Notes: generated by a model from the letters alone, not told the origin. A stretch of DNA of 64,000 nt from Sporosarcina luteola (GCF_023715245.1 NZ_JAMBNV010000001.1:1922001-1986000), one strand, 5' to 3'; counted from the stretch's first letter, positions 17,389 to 31,284 are shown. Numbers and translations: made by a program.

Positions 17389-19800
17389 TTAAAAAATTGA
17401 AGTCGGATCCACATCCACTGACATAAGCAGACCTTCCTTCATCCAGTTCGTCCGATACATTCTGATCAATTGCTGGAGCGTTTCAATTAACTTCGGCTCT
17501 TTTTTGTATTTTATCAAACATTGGTACCGATATCTATTGTTCACACGACTAATTGCAGCTGCCGCAGGTCCGATGATGACGGTATCAGGCGACAACGAAC
17601 TTTTCAAATAGCGCGTCCCCTTTTCCGCGAAATCTGCCACTTTTAACAAATCCTCATGAGAAAACTGTACAAGCGTTATAAAAAAGAAAGGAGGATACCC
17701 GTATTGTTTGCGTGCCGACATCTCCAGATTGTAAAACGGTTCGTAATGTTGGGTCTTTGCGAGTTCAATCGCATAATGTTCCGGTGAATATGTCTGAATG
17801 AATACTTCACCGGCCAATTCATGCCTACCTGCTCGTCCACTAACTTGCGTCATCAATTGGAATGTTTTTTCCGCTGCCCGGAAATCCGCCAAATGCAAAG
17901 TCGTATCCGCAGCAATCACTCCGACTAAGGTAATATTCGGGAAATCGAGCCCTTTTGCAATCATTTGGGTGCCAAGCAGAATATCCGCCTTCCCTTCGCT
18001 GAATTGGCGGAGTATGCGTTCGTGTGCTCCCTTTTGCCGTGTTGTGTCTACATCCATCCGCAATACTCGCGCTTCTGGGAATAGCTTTGAAATTTCTTCT
18101 TCGGCCTTTTGTGTGCCTGTTCCGAAAAACCGTATATGCTCACTTTCACATTCCGGACAAACGAGCGGAACTGGTTCCTCATGACCGCAATAATGACACT
18201 TCAGACTTTCATTTGCACGATGATAGGTCAATGAGATATCGCAGTTCGGGCATTGGACGACCGTCCCGCAATCCCTGCACAATACGAATGAAGAGAAACC
18301 TCTTTTATTGAGAAATAGGACCGTTTGCTCTTTCTTTTCCAAGCGAAGTCGAATGGCCTCCGCCAATTGTACGGAAAACATCGACCTGTTTCCTTCCTTC
18401 AATTCTTCCCTCATATCGACGACCGTGACGGTTGGTAATGGTTGGTTCTTCGCCCTCTTCGACAACTCCAAAAGTGTATAGACACCTTTCGATGCTCGGG
18501 CGTACGATTCGAGAGAGGGTGTCGCGCTGCCTAGGATGACGGGGCAACCGAAATACTCTGAACGCCAGATGGCAACGTCCCTTGCATGGTACCTCGGGGT
18601 ATCCTCCTGTTTATAAGTCGATTCGTGCTCTTCATCCAGGATGATAATTCCTATGTTTTCAAATGGAGCGAAAATCGCAGATCTTGCCCCGACGACAACT
18701 TTCACTTCCCGTCGGTGGATTTTTCTCCATTCATCATATTTCTCACCTGCCGATAACCCGCTATGCATGACTGCAACTAGTTCGCCAAACCGCTCTTGGA
18801 ATCGGGCGGTCATTTGAGGCGTCAATGAAATCTCAGGAACGAGGACGATCGCTTCCTTCCCTTTATCCAGTACGTGTTTGATCGCTTGTAAATAGACTTC
18901 GGTTTTTCCGCTTCCCGTTATGCCATGCAACAGGAATGTTTCAGCATTACCCGAATCTGCGGCCACTTTCACTTTCTCGAGTGCCGTGTGTTGTTCCTCT
19001 GTCAGCCGAAGGGGCATGGGCGTATCCTGAAGCTTCGGGGCATCCGGCTCACGATACGTTTCGACATACGCTTCTGTAGCACCGCCTTTTTCAATGACGG
19101 CTTTGAGAACCGAGTTTTGGATGCCAGATTCATTCATCAGTTTCGCAGCCTCAATCGACTTCCCTGCATGATTTAACATCCACCTGATCAATTCTGCTTG
19201 TTTCTTCGCATTCGGATGGATGGTGAGCAGTAATTCGGATAATGTGTCTGAATCCCCAATATGGATTACACGTACTTTTTTCACTCCCGTTTGCTGGCTA
19301 ATCGCCGTGTCGACGGAAACGATTCCTTTTTCCGAATAATCTTTGACCAACTTCAATAGAGCGGAATCAGTAACCTGCTTCAAAGGAATGCGGGTACGTC
19401 CATTCAGTACTGATAAAACCCTTGCATCATCGATTTCATCTGGTCTTTCGATACTGATGAATTTTTCGTATTTCGCACGCATCGCTGCAGGCAGCATCAC
19501 TTGCAGCGCATCGATTTCATAGGACAGTGTTTCTCTCGCCACTTTTTTAGCCAAGCCCAACAACTCCTGAGAAAGAACAGGATCCAAGTCGATCAGTTCG
19601 TCAATCTTCTTCAACTTATGCTCTTCGAGATCACTTTCTGATTTCAGGCCGGTGACATAGCCGATCACTTTCCTCGGTCCGAATGGGACTTTAACACGGG
19701 ACCCGCATTCAATCACCGTCTCCAGATGTTCGGGCACGGCGTAGTCAAAGGGACGATCGATTGGATATGCCGATACATCGACGATGACTTCAGCTATCAT
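17389..19800 (-). CDS. priA: primosomal protein N' (replication restart helicase PriA)
   Basis: DNA helicase that recognises stalled forks and reloads the replisome. The 803 residues have an N-terminal DNA-binding domain (1-110), Walker A GITGSGKT at 293-300 and a DEEH box. A zinc-binding region with four pairs of cysteines lies between the helicase lobes (CRDC, CPNC, CHYC, CPEC), all intact, followed by the second helicase lobe. It overlaps the end of coaBC by 11 bases. Confidence 0.97.
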   Translation of the reverse strand: MIAEVIVDVSAYPIDRPFDYAVPEHLETVIECGSRVKVPFGPRKVIGYVTGLKSESDLEEHKLKKIDELIDLDPVLSQELLGLAKKVARETLSYEIDALQVMLPAAMRAKYEKFISIERPDEIDDARVLSVLNGRTRIPLKQVTDSALLKLVKDYSEKGIVSVDTAISQQTGVKKVRVIHIGDSDTLSELLLTIHPNAKKQAELIRWMLNHAGKSIEAAKLMNESGIQNSVLKAVIEKGGATEAYVETYREPDAPKLQDTPMPLRLTEEQHTALEKVKVAADSGNAETFLLHGITGSGKTEVYLQAIKHVLDKGKEAIVLVPEISLTPQMTARFQERFGELVAVMHSGLSAGEKYDEWRKIHRREVKVVVGARSAIFAPFENIGIIILDEEHESTYKQEDTPRYHARDVAIWRSEYFGCPVILGSATPSLESYARASKGVYTLLELSKRAKNQPLPTVTVVDMREELKEGNRSMFSVQLAEAIRLRLEKKEQTVLFLNKRGFSSFVLCRDCGTVVQCPNCDISLTYHRANESLKCHYCGHEEPVPLVCPECESEHIRFFGTGTQKAEEEISKLFPEARVLRMDVDTTRQKGAHERILRQFSEGKADILLGTQMIAKGLDFPNITLVGVIAADTTLHLADFRAAEKTFQLMTQVSGRAGRHELAGEVFIQTYSPEHYAIELAKTQHYEPFYNLEMSARKQYGYPPFFFITLVQFSHEDLLKVADFAEKGTRYLKSSLSPDTVIIGPAAAAISRVNNRYRYQCLIKYKKEPKLIETLQQLIRMYRTNWMKEGLLMSVDVDPTSIF

Positions 19801-21004
19801 TTACAACGTCACTCTCCAATTCCAGAATCGTCCTCAAGAGCACTTGTGCCAGTTCTTTTTTATGCATTGCTTCGAAAGGATATGTCTTCCCCTTTCTTGA
19901 TAGTAATGTGACAACATTCGTATCGTTGCCGAAGCCGCCATCGGGATCTGTCACATCATTTACAATGATATAGTCCAAGTTTTTAGTGGACAGCTTTTTC
20001 ATGCCATACTCGATTGCATCATTCGTCTCTGCCGCAAATCCGACAAGTACTTGTCCCGTTTTTCTTTCCCCGAGCGTCTTGAGAATATCGGTTGTACGTT
20101 CGAGTTCAATGGATGAATCGCCATCCTGCTTCTTCATCTTTTGTGTAAATTGCTCTTTTGGGCGATAATCTGCAACTGCTGCCGATTTTATAACCATATC
20201 TGCATCGTCGAATTTAGTTAACACAGCGTCAAGCATTTGTGCAGCACTCTCCACGTTGATGAGCTGCACGCCATTAGGCTTTGGCAACTCAACAGGACCT
20301 GAAACCAATATTGTTTCAGCACCTAACGACACAGCAGCTTCCGCTAGTGCATATCCCATCTTGCCGCTCGAAAAGTTCGAAATGTAACGCACAGGGTCAA
20401 TCCGTTCCCGGGTCGGTCCCGCCGTAACAACCACCTTTTTCCCTGCAAGAGGCTGATTTTCAGGTTGCGAAAACCTCTCCTTGATCAGTTGGACAATTTT
20501 TTCAGGCTCCTCGAGTCTGCCTTTACCGACATAGCCGCATGCTAAGAATCCTTCTGAAGGTTCAATGAAACGGTAACCGTCCTCATGGAGCTGTCCGATG
20601 TTTCGGATGACCGACTTGTTTTCATACATATGTACATTCATCGCCGGAGCAATCCAAACTTCCGCAGTTGTCGCGAGAAGGGTTGTCGTGACCATATTAT
20701 CCGCAATTCCGTTCGCGAGTTTGCCGATTACATTTGCAGTTGCCGGCGCAACTATGACAAGATCGGCCCAATCAGCCAGATCGATGTGAGCAATGACACT
20801 TGAGTCTTTTTCATCAAAGGTGTCAAAGTAAACATCATTCCGTGACAAAACCTGAAAAGAAAGCGGTGTCACGAATTCCATTGCCGAAGCAGTCATCATC
20901 ACTTTCACTTCTGCCCCGGCTTGCGTTAATTTGCTTACAAGAGCGACTGCCTTATAAACGGCAATTCCACCAGTCACACAGACAAGTATTTTTTTAGTTA
21001 CCAA
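19790..21004 (-). CDS. coaBC: bifunctional phosphopantothenoylcysteine decarboxylase / phosphopantothenate-cysteine ligase
   Basis: Carries out two steps of coenzyme A synthesis. The N-terminal flavoprotein CoaC domain (1-190) has CVTGGIAVYKA, the PAMNVHMYEN active-site motif and ACGYVGKGRL. The C-terminal CoaB domain begins at AGPTRERIDPVRYISN. I chose the TTG at 21004 because AAAGG stands nine bases upstream and the 404-residue product starts MVTKKILVCVTGG like relatives; the open frame extends to 21061 without a better start. Confidence 0.94.
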   Translation of the reverse strand: MVTKKILVCVTGGIAVYKAVALVSKLTQAGAEVKVMMTASAMEFVTPLSFQVLSRNDVYFDTFDEKDSSVIAHIDLADWADLVIVAPATANVIGKLANGIADNMVTTTLLATTAEVWIAPAMNVHMYENKSVIRNIGQLHEDGYRFIEPSEGFLACGYVGKGRLEEPEKIVQLIKERFSQPENQPLAGKKVVVTAGPTRERIDPVRYISNFSSGKMGYALAEAAVSLGAETILVSGPVELPKPNGVQLINVESAAQMLDAVLTKFDDADMVIKSAAVADYRPKEQFTQKMKKQDGDSSIELERTTDILKTLGERKTGQVLVGFAAETNDAIEYGMKKLSTKNLDYIIVNDVTDPDGGFGNDTNVVTLLSRKGKTYPFEAMHKKELAQVLLRTILELESDVVNDS

Positions 21005-21084
21005 CAGCCCCACCCTTTCTCTACTTCTACGAGTATGTACAATTTGTCCATAAAAGGACAATCGACTTCTGAAAAATGCTAATT

Positions 21085-21126
21085 AAAAATGACAAACTCC
21101 CAAAGAAATTCTGTTTCTAAGGGAGT
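21085..21126 (-). terminator. possible terminator after rpoZ
   Basis: On the minus strand ACTCCC (21121-21126) pairs with GGGAGT (21096-21101) around an inner GAAA/TTTC pairing, followed by TTGTCATTTTT. The stem is interrupted, so it may be leaky and allow read-through into coaBC. Confidence 0.5.
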
Positions 21127-21166
21127 ATGCAGACCTATTTAAATGCGTCAACTTAGTGAGCGTTGA

Positions 21167-21391
21167 TCATACTTCGTCTTCGTATACAATGGAAGCGTCT
21201 TGAACTTGTTTTGATAATGCGCCTGCGGAAATCTCTTCCAAAGCTTTCCCTACATTCTTATATGAAGTATAGGATGGCAGCAACATATTCTTGGTCTCCT
21301 GCATTTCACGCGCACGCTTAGCGGCAAGTGTCACAAGTGTGTATTTTGAATCGATTTTACCCTTTAACGAGTCAACTGATGGATATAACAT
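21167..21391 (-). CDS. rpoZ: DNA-directed RNA polymerase omega subunit
   Basis: Small RNA polymerase subunit that stabilises the beta-prime subunit. The 74 residues start [20 protein letters not shown] and include the conserved [11 protein letters not shown] helix. It follows gmk after 3 bases, as in B. subtilis (gmk-rpoZ-coaBC-priA). Confidence 0.95.
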   Translation of the reverse strand: MLYPSVDSLKGKIDSKYTLVTLAAKRAREMQETKNMLLPSYTSYKNVGKALEEISAGALSKQVQDASIVYEDEV

Positions 21392-21394
21392 AAA

Positions 21395-22036
<642 letters not shown>

Positions 22037-22080
22037 CTACCTTCTATTGTTCCATTCATCATAGCAAACAATCTTCTCAT

Positions 22081-22089
22081 ATTATAACA
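22081..22089 (-). promoter_or_regulatory. gmk promoter (extended -10)
   Basis: TGTTATAAT on the minus strand is a perfect extended -10. No good -35 is seen upstream, which an extended -10 can tolerate. It lies about 70 bases before the gmk start. Confidence 0.55.
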
Positions 22090-22105
22090 TATCGCACCCA
22101 GAGAG

Positions 22106-22114
22106 TGCTAAAAT
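22106..22114 (+). promoter_or_regulatory. rqcH promoter (extended -10)
   Basis: TGCTAAAAT forms an extended -10 with a weak -35 region, about 30 bases before the rqcH start codon. It is back to back with the gmk promoter. Confidence 0.5.
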
Positions 22115-22143
22115 GGTACAAAACGTTTGAAAGAGGAATTATT

Positions 22144-23835
22144 ATGGCATTTGACGGTTTATTCACCGCAGCGATTACTCAAGAGCTGCAACAAATTAAA
22201 GACGGACGGATTTCAAAAATACATCAGCCGAACACACAAGAAGTTGTCTTGATGGTTCGGGCAGGAAGAAGCAATTATAAACTTCTTATTTCTACTCATC
22301 CATCTTATTCCCGCGTTCAATTGACTGATGAAACGATTGTAAATCCTTCTGAGCCACCGATGTTTTGCATGGTATTGAGGAAGCATCTCGAAGGCGGCAT
22401 GATCCAATCAATCCAGCAATCTGGAAATGACCGAATTATCTCATTTGACATCCGGGCGAAAAATGAAATAGGTGATGATATCCACCGCCGATTAATTGTA
22501 GAAATCATGGGCAGGCATAGCAATATGCTGTTAATTGACCCGGAGCGGAATATGATCATCGACAGCATGAAGCATTTGCCGCCTTCCGTGAACAGTTACC
22601 GGACGGTTATGCCGGGACAGCCATATGTTCCCGCACCTCCCCAAGAGAAATTAGATCCTTTTGATTTAGATGAAAAGGAGCTCCTAGCATTATTGCCAGA
22701 ATGGGAGAATGCCAAACAGGTTGTTGGAAAACTATCGGGTTTTTCACCGATTCATGGAGAAGAACTTTTGTATCGATTGAAAGAAGCATCAGAAAGGGAC
22801 GCATATAACATCTATAAAAATTTCCTATCTTCATTCAAAGGGGGAACTCAAACACCTACGATCGCTGAAGTCGGTACGAAGACCATTTTTTCGGCAACTA
22901 CATTGACATATGCGGATCGAACGGTCGCGACGTTTACTACACTCGGCGAACTGCTTGACAAGGTCTATTTTGCTCGGGCAGAACGGGAGCGGGTGAAATC
23001 CCAGGCAGCCGATTTGGAACGCTGGCTAGATAATGAAATCGCCAAGTTGAAATTGAAGATGAACAAGTTGGAAAAAGAGCAGAATGCGGCCGAGAAACTG
23101 GATACGTTCCAGTTATATGGTGAACTGCTCACAGCGAATAGTTATGCTATCAATAAAGGTGATAGAGAAGCTGTCGTCGACAATTACTATGAGGAAGGAA
23201 CGACTGTGACGATTCCGCTTGACCCGAGGAAGACGCCGATTGAAAATGCGCAGCGTTATTATTCCCGCTACACGAAGGCGAAAAATGCGTTGATCATGAT
23301 TGCGGAACAGTTGGAGAAAGCGAAAGAAGACATCGATTATTTTGAGATGATTAAACAGCAGGTTATGCAAGCGTCTCCTGAGGATATCGATGAAATTCGT
23401 GAGGAATTGGCGGAGTTAGGTTTGATGCGCGCAAGAAGAGGCAAGAAAAAGCAGAAGCCGAAAAAGCCATCACCTGAGTCGTATATATCATCTTCCGGCA
23501 TTCCGATTTCGGTCGGTAAGAATAACAAGCAAAATGATTATTTGACGTTCAAGATTGCTGCAAGGGATCATGTATGGCTTCATACGAAGGACATTCCCGG
23601 ATCGCACGTCGTCATCCATGATTCGAATCCGGATGAGCAGACGATTGAAGAAGCAGCGATTCTTTCGGCTTATTTCAGTAAGGCGAGGGGTTCGTCGTCT
23701 GTTCCGGTAGATTTTACGGAAATCCGTCATGTTAAGAAACCAAATGGTTCGAAACCTGGATTTGTTATTTATTTTGAGCAGAAGACGTTGTTTGTCACAC
23801 CTGATGAGGATGTTGTTAGGAAGTTGAGGAAGTGA
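22144..23835 (+). CDS. rqcH: ribosome quality control protein RqcH (NFACT family, FbpA-like)
   Basis: Binds stalled 50S subunits carrying peptidyl-tRNA and adds alanine tails that mark the peptide for degradation. The 563-residue protein has the NFACT N-terminal domain (MAFDGLFTAAITQELQ onward), a central coiled coil (about residues 270-345), a KKKQKPKKP linker and the C-terminal NFACT-R domain (DHVWLHTKDIPGSHVVI). GAGG precedes the ATG. Open frame continues upstream to 21970 but crosses the gmk start and promoters, so it is not coding. Formerly called fibronectin-binding protein YloA. Confidence 0.95.
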   Translation: MAFDGLFTAAITQELQQIKDGRISKIHQPNTQEVVLMVRAGRSNYKLLISTHPSYSRVQLTDETIVNPSEPPMFCMVLRKHLEGGMIQSIQQSGNDRIISFDIRAKNEIGDDIHRRLIVEIMGRHSNMLLIDPERNMIIDSMKHLPPSVNSYRTVMPGQPYVPAPPQEKLDPFDLDEKELLALLPEWENAKQVVGKLSGFSPIHGEELLYRLKEASERDAYNIYKNFLSSFKGGTQTPTIAEVGTKTIFSATTLTYADRTVATFTTLGELLDKVYFARAERERVKSQAADLERWLDNEIAKLKLKMNKLEKEQNAAEKLDTFQLYGELLTANSYAINKGDREAVVDNYYEEGTTVTIPLDPRKTPIENAQRYYSRYTKAKNALIMIAEQLEKAKEDIDYFEMIKQQVMQASPEDIDEIREELAELGLMRARRGKKKQKPKKPSPESYISSSGIPISVGKNNKQNDYLTFKIAARDHVWLHTKDIPGSHVVIHDSNPDEQTIEEAAILSAYFSKARGSSSVPVDFTEIRHVKKPNGSKPGFVIYFEQKTLFVTPDEDVVRKLRK

Positions 23836-23836
23836 A

Positions 23837-23876
23837 AAAAGGATTGCCATCCCAACGAGGATGGCAATCCTTTTTC
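23837..23876. terminator. bidirectional terminator between rqcH and pyrE
   Basis: Perfect 12-bp stem GGATTGCCATCC / GGATGGCAATCC (23841-23852 and 23859-23870) flanked by an A run and a T run, so it can stop transcripts from both convergent genes. Confidence 0.9.
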
Positions 23877-23883
23877 GTTTTTA

Positions 23884-24508
23884 CTATTTAGCTAATAATC
23901 CAGCTTTCAATTTCCCATGCCACTCCAGTAAACCAGCCATTGACTCTGTTGTAATTGCACCGCTTTCTTTCGCCATCTCAGTAAGTGCTCCGAAATCCGT
24001 CAAACTCTCATAAGATAAGTTTGCCTCTTTAAATGCTTTATCTGCACTTTCGAGTTCATATGTAAAAATGGAGACAACCCCTGCAACTTCGATTCCTTCA
24101 GATTGCAGCGCTTCAACAGCATTCAGACTGCTGCCTCCCGTGGAAATCAAGTCTTCAATGATGACTGCTTTATCCTTAGGTTCTACTTTCCCCTCGATTT
24201 GGCGGCTTCGACCATGCCCTTTCGCTTTTGAACGGATATACACCATCGGTAAGCCTAAAATATCAGCGACCCAGGCCGCATGTGGAATGCCGGCAGTTGC
24301 CGTTCCCGCAATAAGCGTCGTTTCAGGATAATTTGTTTTAATTAACCCGGCAAGCCCTTGTGCAATTTGTTTTCGTCCTACTGGATCGGACATCGTCAAC
24401 CGGTTATCACAATAGATCGGTGATTGAATTCCCGATGCCCATGTGAATGGAACCTCCGGACTTAATTCCACCGCTCCTACATTCAATAAAATTTTCGCAA
24501 TTTCCTTC

Positions 24509-24516
<8 letters not shown>
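23884..24516 (-). CDS. pyrE: orotate phosphoribosyltransferase
   Basis: Joins orotate and PRPP to give orotidine 5'-phosphate, the fifth step of UMP synthesis. The 210 residues carry the PRPP-binding motif AVIIEDLISTGGSSL and the flexible catalytic loop SKAKGHGRSRQIEG. Last gene of the pyr operon; it overlaps pyrF by 8 bases and is followed at once by the terminator. Confidence 0.96.
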
Positions 24517-26908
<2,392 letters not shown>

Positions 26909-26912
<4 letters not shown>

Positions 26913-28216
26913 AGTATCACCTGCTGTTTTGCTATCACATCCATTTGATCCTGCCAGACGATATTGCCTCCGTAGATTGTCTTCACCGGCCAGCCAACAC
27001 ACCTCCAGCCATCAAATGGGGTGTTTTTCCCTTTGGATAAAAATGTCTCCCTATCAATTGCTTGTTCTTTATTCAAATCAAGAAGAACGAGATCCGCTAG
27101 CGCACCGACTTCAATTTTCCCGTATGGAAGACCGAATACATCAGCAGGCTTGATAGTCATCCAATCAATCAACTGCTTTAGTGACCATTTCCCTTCTTTT
27201 ACAAAATGCGTGTAAAGAAGCGGGAATGCTGTTTCAAATCCTGTAATTCCGAAAGGCGCTTTTGCAAAACCGGCATTTTTCTCTTCTGCTGTGTGGGGTG
27301 CGTGATCGGTTGCGATGAAGTCAAGTGTGCCGTCCATCAACCCTTCTTGCAATGCATGTAAGTCCTCCACTCCGCGAAGTGGTGGGTTCATCTTCCAATC
27401 AGCATCGTCACAAGGGATATCATTCTCGCATAAAATCAGATGATGCGGACTCACTTCCGCAGTTACGTGGATTCCGGCTTCTTTCGCATCACGGATGACC
27501 CGTACAGATTCTTTCGTACTGACGTGGCAGACGTGATAGTGGGCGCCAGCTGCTTCAGCAAGCAGTATATCGCGCGCGATATGGACTGATTCAGCGATTG
27601 ATGGGATACCCGGGAGTCCAAGCTCCTTGTTCTTCTTTCCTTCATGCATTGCTCCACCATATATCAGTGTATTGTCTTCGCAATGTGCGACAACCGGCAT
27701 GTCTAGCTCAGCCGCATCTAACATTGCCTCGTACATCATGCCTGCTTCTTGGACGCCAACCCCGTCATCTGTGAAAGCGAAAGCTCCGTTCTGCTTCAAT
27801 TCTTTTAAATTCGTCCGTTCTTTCCCGGCTTCCCTAATTGTGATGGAAGCGTAAGGGAGGACTCGAATATGCGCTTTTTCAGCAATCAAGCTGTTGACGA
27901 GGGACAAGTTTTCCTTCGTGTCAGGAACCGGTCTCGTATTCGGCATTGCGCAAATCGTCGTGTATCCGCCTTTAGCAGCGGCAAGCGTCCCTGTTTCAAT
28001 CGTTTCTTTATGCTCTCCGCCTGGTTCCCGCAGATGGACGTGGACATCGATGAACCCCGGCGCCAACAGGAGTCCGTTTCCGTCAATGACCTCCGAATCC
28101 CCTGCATGTAAATCTTTTCCGATTTCGGTTATCTTCCCTCCAGCAATCCTAACATCTGTTAAAACCTTTTCTCCAATTTCATTTAAAACATATGCACTCT
28201 TGATGATCTTTCCCAT
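26909..28216 (-). CDS. pyrC: dihydroorotase
   Basis: Zinc amidohydrolase that cyclises carbamoyl aspartate to dihydroorotate. Class I enzyme of 435 residues with metal-binding [12 protein letters not shown] (His59 and His61), further metal or substrate residues in VVAHCED and HVCHVST, and [16 protein letters not shown] precedes the ATG. The start lies 34 bases inside the end of pyrB, so the two are coupled. Confidence 0.96.
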
Positions 28217-29097
28217 GCCAATTCCTCCTTCTGTAAAATCGTTTCTAAGATAGCCGCACGTATATAGACGCCATTTTCAACTTGCTTGTAAATCATTGAT
28301 CTGCTGCATTCGACAAGGCTTCCTGCTATTTCCACATCCCGGTTAACCGGTGCAGGATGCATGATAATTGATCCGGGCTTCATTTCCCTTTCCCGTTCAA
28401 CTGTCAGTCCATATTTCGTATGGTATTCGTCCTTTGTGAATCTCATTTTGCCATCGTGCCTTTCATGCTGAACTCTTAGGAGCATGACCACATCGCTTGT
28501 GTAGACCACTTCTTCCCAGTCACTCACGTATGGAAAATCACCTGCCCACTCAGGGGGGCATAGAAATTTCACATTCGCACCAAGCATTGAAAGAGCATCC
28601 GCATTCGACTTTGCAACTCTACTATGGGAAATGTCACCGGCGATAAGCACATTAAGCCCTTTGAAACCGCCCAGCGTTTCTTTAATTGTGAACAAGTCAA
28701 GCAATGATTGTGTTGGATGTTGTCCTGAACCGTCTCCGCCGTTGATGATTGCCATATTCATTTTTCCAACGAGGTCTTCATAATAGCGCTCTTCAGGATG
28801 TCTGATGACGACTGCATCCAAGCCGATTTCTTCAAGGGTTCGAAGCGTGTCGTACAACGTCTCTCCCTTTACCGCACTTGAAGAACCGGCTTCAAAAGGA
28901 ATCGTTTCAAGACCCAATTTCCGCTCCGCTACTTCAAAACTCATTTTTGTTCGAGTGCTCGGCTCAAAGAATAGATTGCTAACCATATATTTTTGAGGTA
29001 ATGCGCGGATCCCATACCTTTTTAACATTGCAGCACGATCCAAAATAGCTGAAATTTCGTCGATTGATAGATCTTTCATTGATAATAGGTTTTTCAT
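28183..29097 (-). CDS. pyrB: aspartate carbamoyltransferase catalytic subunit
   Basis: Condenses carbamoyl phosphate and aspartate, the committed step of pyrimidine synthesis. The 304 residues show the carbamoyl phosphate loop [21 protein letters not shown] and the aspartate-binding region near [10 protein letters not shown]. No regulatory PyrI subunit is nearby, as usual in Bacillales, where control is by PyrR attenuation. A terminator-type attenuator precedes it. Confidence 0.96.
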   Translation of the reverse strand: MKNLLSMKDLSIDEISAILDRAAMLKRYGIRALPQKYMVSNLFFEPSTRTKMSFEVAERKLGLETIPFEAGSSSAVKGETLYDTLRTLEEIGLDAVVIRHPEERYYEDLVGKMNMAIINGGDGSGQHPTQSLLDLFTIKETLGGFKGLNVLIAGDISHSRVAKSNADALSMLGANVKFLCPPEWAGDFPYVSDWEEVVYTSDVVMLLRVQHERHDGKMRFTKDEYHTKYGLTVEREREMKPGSIIMHPAPVNRDVEIAGSLVECSRSMIYKQVENGVYIRAAILETILQKEELAWERSSRVHMF

Positions 29098-29122
29098 ATA
29101 GAAAATCCCCTTCCGTTTTGGA

Positions 29123-29232
29123 TAAAAAATGGCCTTTCCGTTAAATGGAAAGGCCAGTGGGCATGACTAAACAATCGTCATCCATCTTGAATGACTACTA
29201 GTCAACTGAACCTTTCCTTGTCTCTCAGTACA
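29123..29232 (-). promoter_or_regulatory. PyrR-type transcription attenuator before pyrB
   Basis: An intrinsic terminator (TGGCCTTTCC / GGAAAGGCCA, 29130-29139 and 29147-29156, followed by T6) lies between pyrP and pyrB. Upstream, TGTACTGAGAGACA (29219-29232) has the CNGNGAG loop of PyrR-binding RNA but a variant stem. The following GGAAAGG can pair with the CCTTTCC of the terminator and so act as antiterminator. Confidence 0.75.
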
Positions 29233-29248
29233 ATGTTAAAAGGTCTTT

Positions 29249-30544
29249 CTATTTTGTTGAACTATCTGCCAAGCTAGCATTTTTCCTGCCCGGCAATAGC
29301 AAGTTAAGTATGACTCCGACGATTGCAGCCAGCGCCATTCCCCCTACTTGGAACGTTTCACTAATATGGATGGAGGCTCCCCCGATGCCAATTACGAGAA
29401 TGACCGAGGCGATGACGAGATTCCGTTGCTGTCCAAAATCAACTTTATGATCAACGAGCATCCTTAGCCCGGACGAAGCAATGATTCCAAACAGCAATAT
29501 TGAGATTCCGCCAAGCACCGCTTGAGGGATTGTTGCAATAATCGCCATCAATTTTCCGATGAAGGAAAACAATATCGCGAAGACTGCTGCTCCGATGATG
29601 ACATAGACGCTATAGACACGTGTGATTGCCATGACGCCAATGTTTTCACCGTATGTTGTTTTCGGTGGACCACCAAGCAATCCACTAAGGAGTGTCCCGA
29701 GCCCATCTCCTAAAAGCGACCGGTTTAAACCGGGATCTTTGATAAAATCTTTATTGACGACGCGGCCGAGTACAAGCTGGTGACCGATATGCTCCGAAAT
29801 CGTAACGATTGATATCGGAACCATGATTGCTAGTAATGCCGGGGTAATGACAAACTCATAATCTATTCCGGGAATAAGGAATTCCGGTATTTCAAACCAT
29901 GCAGCTTCATGTACTTTTGTGAAGTCCAATATTCCGATCGAAGCTGAGTATATGTAACCTACTATTATTCCGATCAGTACAGGCATCAGACTCACTACCC
30001 CTCTGAAGAACATGAGGCAGATGATTGCAGCTGCCAATGTGACAATTGCGGCCGAGAAATGCAGTAGATTGTATTGCGCTTCGCCATCCACTTGGATCGT
30101 ACTCGCCATGCTCACTGCCGTCGGTGCCAATGCTAACCCGATAACCATAATGACAGGGCCGACAACGACTGGCGGAAGGAATCTCATAATCCATCCTGAG
30201 CCCGTCGTCCAGATCAGGAGTGATACAATTGCATATACGAGAGCGACAAACATGCTTCCGATCATTGCGCTTCCGATGCCGCCTGTGCTTGTCGCCACTT
30301 GGATCGGCGCAATGAATGCGAACGATGAACCTAAGTATGCGGGAACCTTGAATTGCGTAACAAGGACGAAGATGAGCGTCGCAAGCCCACTTGTTAATAA
30401 AGCGATTGCTGGGCTTAAGCCTACGAATTGCGGCACAAGGATTGTCGCTCCGAACATTGCAAACATATGTTGCAAACTGAGTGCAAGCCATCTTCCGGGA
30501 GCCGGCTTATCGAATACGTCTAACACTTTGTTGTCATTCATCAT
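29249..30544 (-). CDS. pyrP: uracil permease
   Basis: Uracil:proton symporter of the NCS2 family in the cytoplasmic membrane. The 431 residues contain many hydrophobic helices, the family segment LQHMFAMFGATILVPQF near the N-terminus and GGPPKTTYGENIGVMAITRV, the NCS2 substrate motif region. It follows pyrR after only 25 bases, leaving no room for the second attenuator that B. subtilis has here. Confidence 0.96.
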   Translation of the reverse strand: MMNDNKVLDVFDKPAPGRWLALSLQHMFAMFGATILVPQFVGLSPAIALLTSGLATLIFVLVTQFKVPAYLGSSFAFIAPIQVATSTGGIGSAMIGSMFVALVYAIVSLLIWTTGSGWIMRFLPPVVVGPVIMVIGLALAPTAVSMASTIQVDGEAQYNLLHFSAAIVTLAAAIICLMFFRGVVSLMPVLIGIIVGYIYSASIGILDFTKVHEAAWFEIPEFLIPGIDYEFVITPALLAIMVPISIVTISEHIGHQLVLGRVVNKDFIKDPGLNRSLLGDGLGTLLSGLLGGPPKTTYGENIGVMAITRVYSVYVIIGAAVFAILFSFIGKLMAIIATIPQAVLGGISILLFGIIASSGLRMLVDHKVDFGQQRNLVIASVILVIGIGGASIHISETFQVGGMALAAIVGVILNLLLPGRKNASLADSSTK

Positions 30545-30569
30545 TTCGCCTTCAATCCTTATCCTGTTT

Positions 30570-31124
<555 letters not shown>

Positions 31125-31133
31125 TTATTAACA

Positions 31134-31166
31134 TAAAAAAACCCTCCTGCCAGATGACAGGAGGGT
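31134..31166 (-). terminator. pyr leader attenuator terminator
   Basis: 9-bp stem ACCCTCCTG / CAGGAGGGT (31158-31166 and 31141-31149) followed by T7 on the minus strand, just before the pyrR ribosome binding site. It is the conditional terminator of the leader. Confidence 0.85.
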
Positions 31167-31236
31167 ACAGGTGCAGAAAGAAGTGTACCGAAGAATAGCG
31201 CGCAGCTATCCTACTGTACTTCCGTGCAACCTTCCC

Positions 31237-31250
31237 AGCCTCTCTGGACT
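31237..31250 (-). promoter_or_regulatory. PyrR-binding RNA loop in the pyr leader
   Basis: Minus-strand AGTCCAGAGAGGCT matches the established PyrR-binding consensus ARUCCNGNGAGGYU at every position. It lies between the promoter and the leader terminator. Confidence 0.88.
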
Positions 31251-31284
31251 GATCTTAAAGGTATCGCTATTCATTTCATTGATT

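Noticed and set aside
26913-27002. 30-codon N-terminal extension of pyrK
   Set aside because: It lies inside pyrC; the ATG at 26912 overlaps the pyrC stop in the usual coupled manner.
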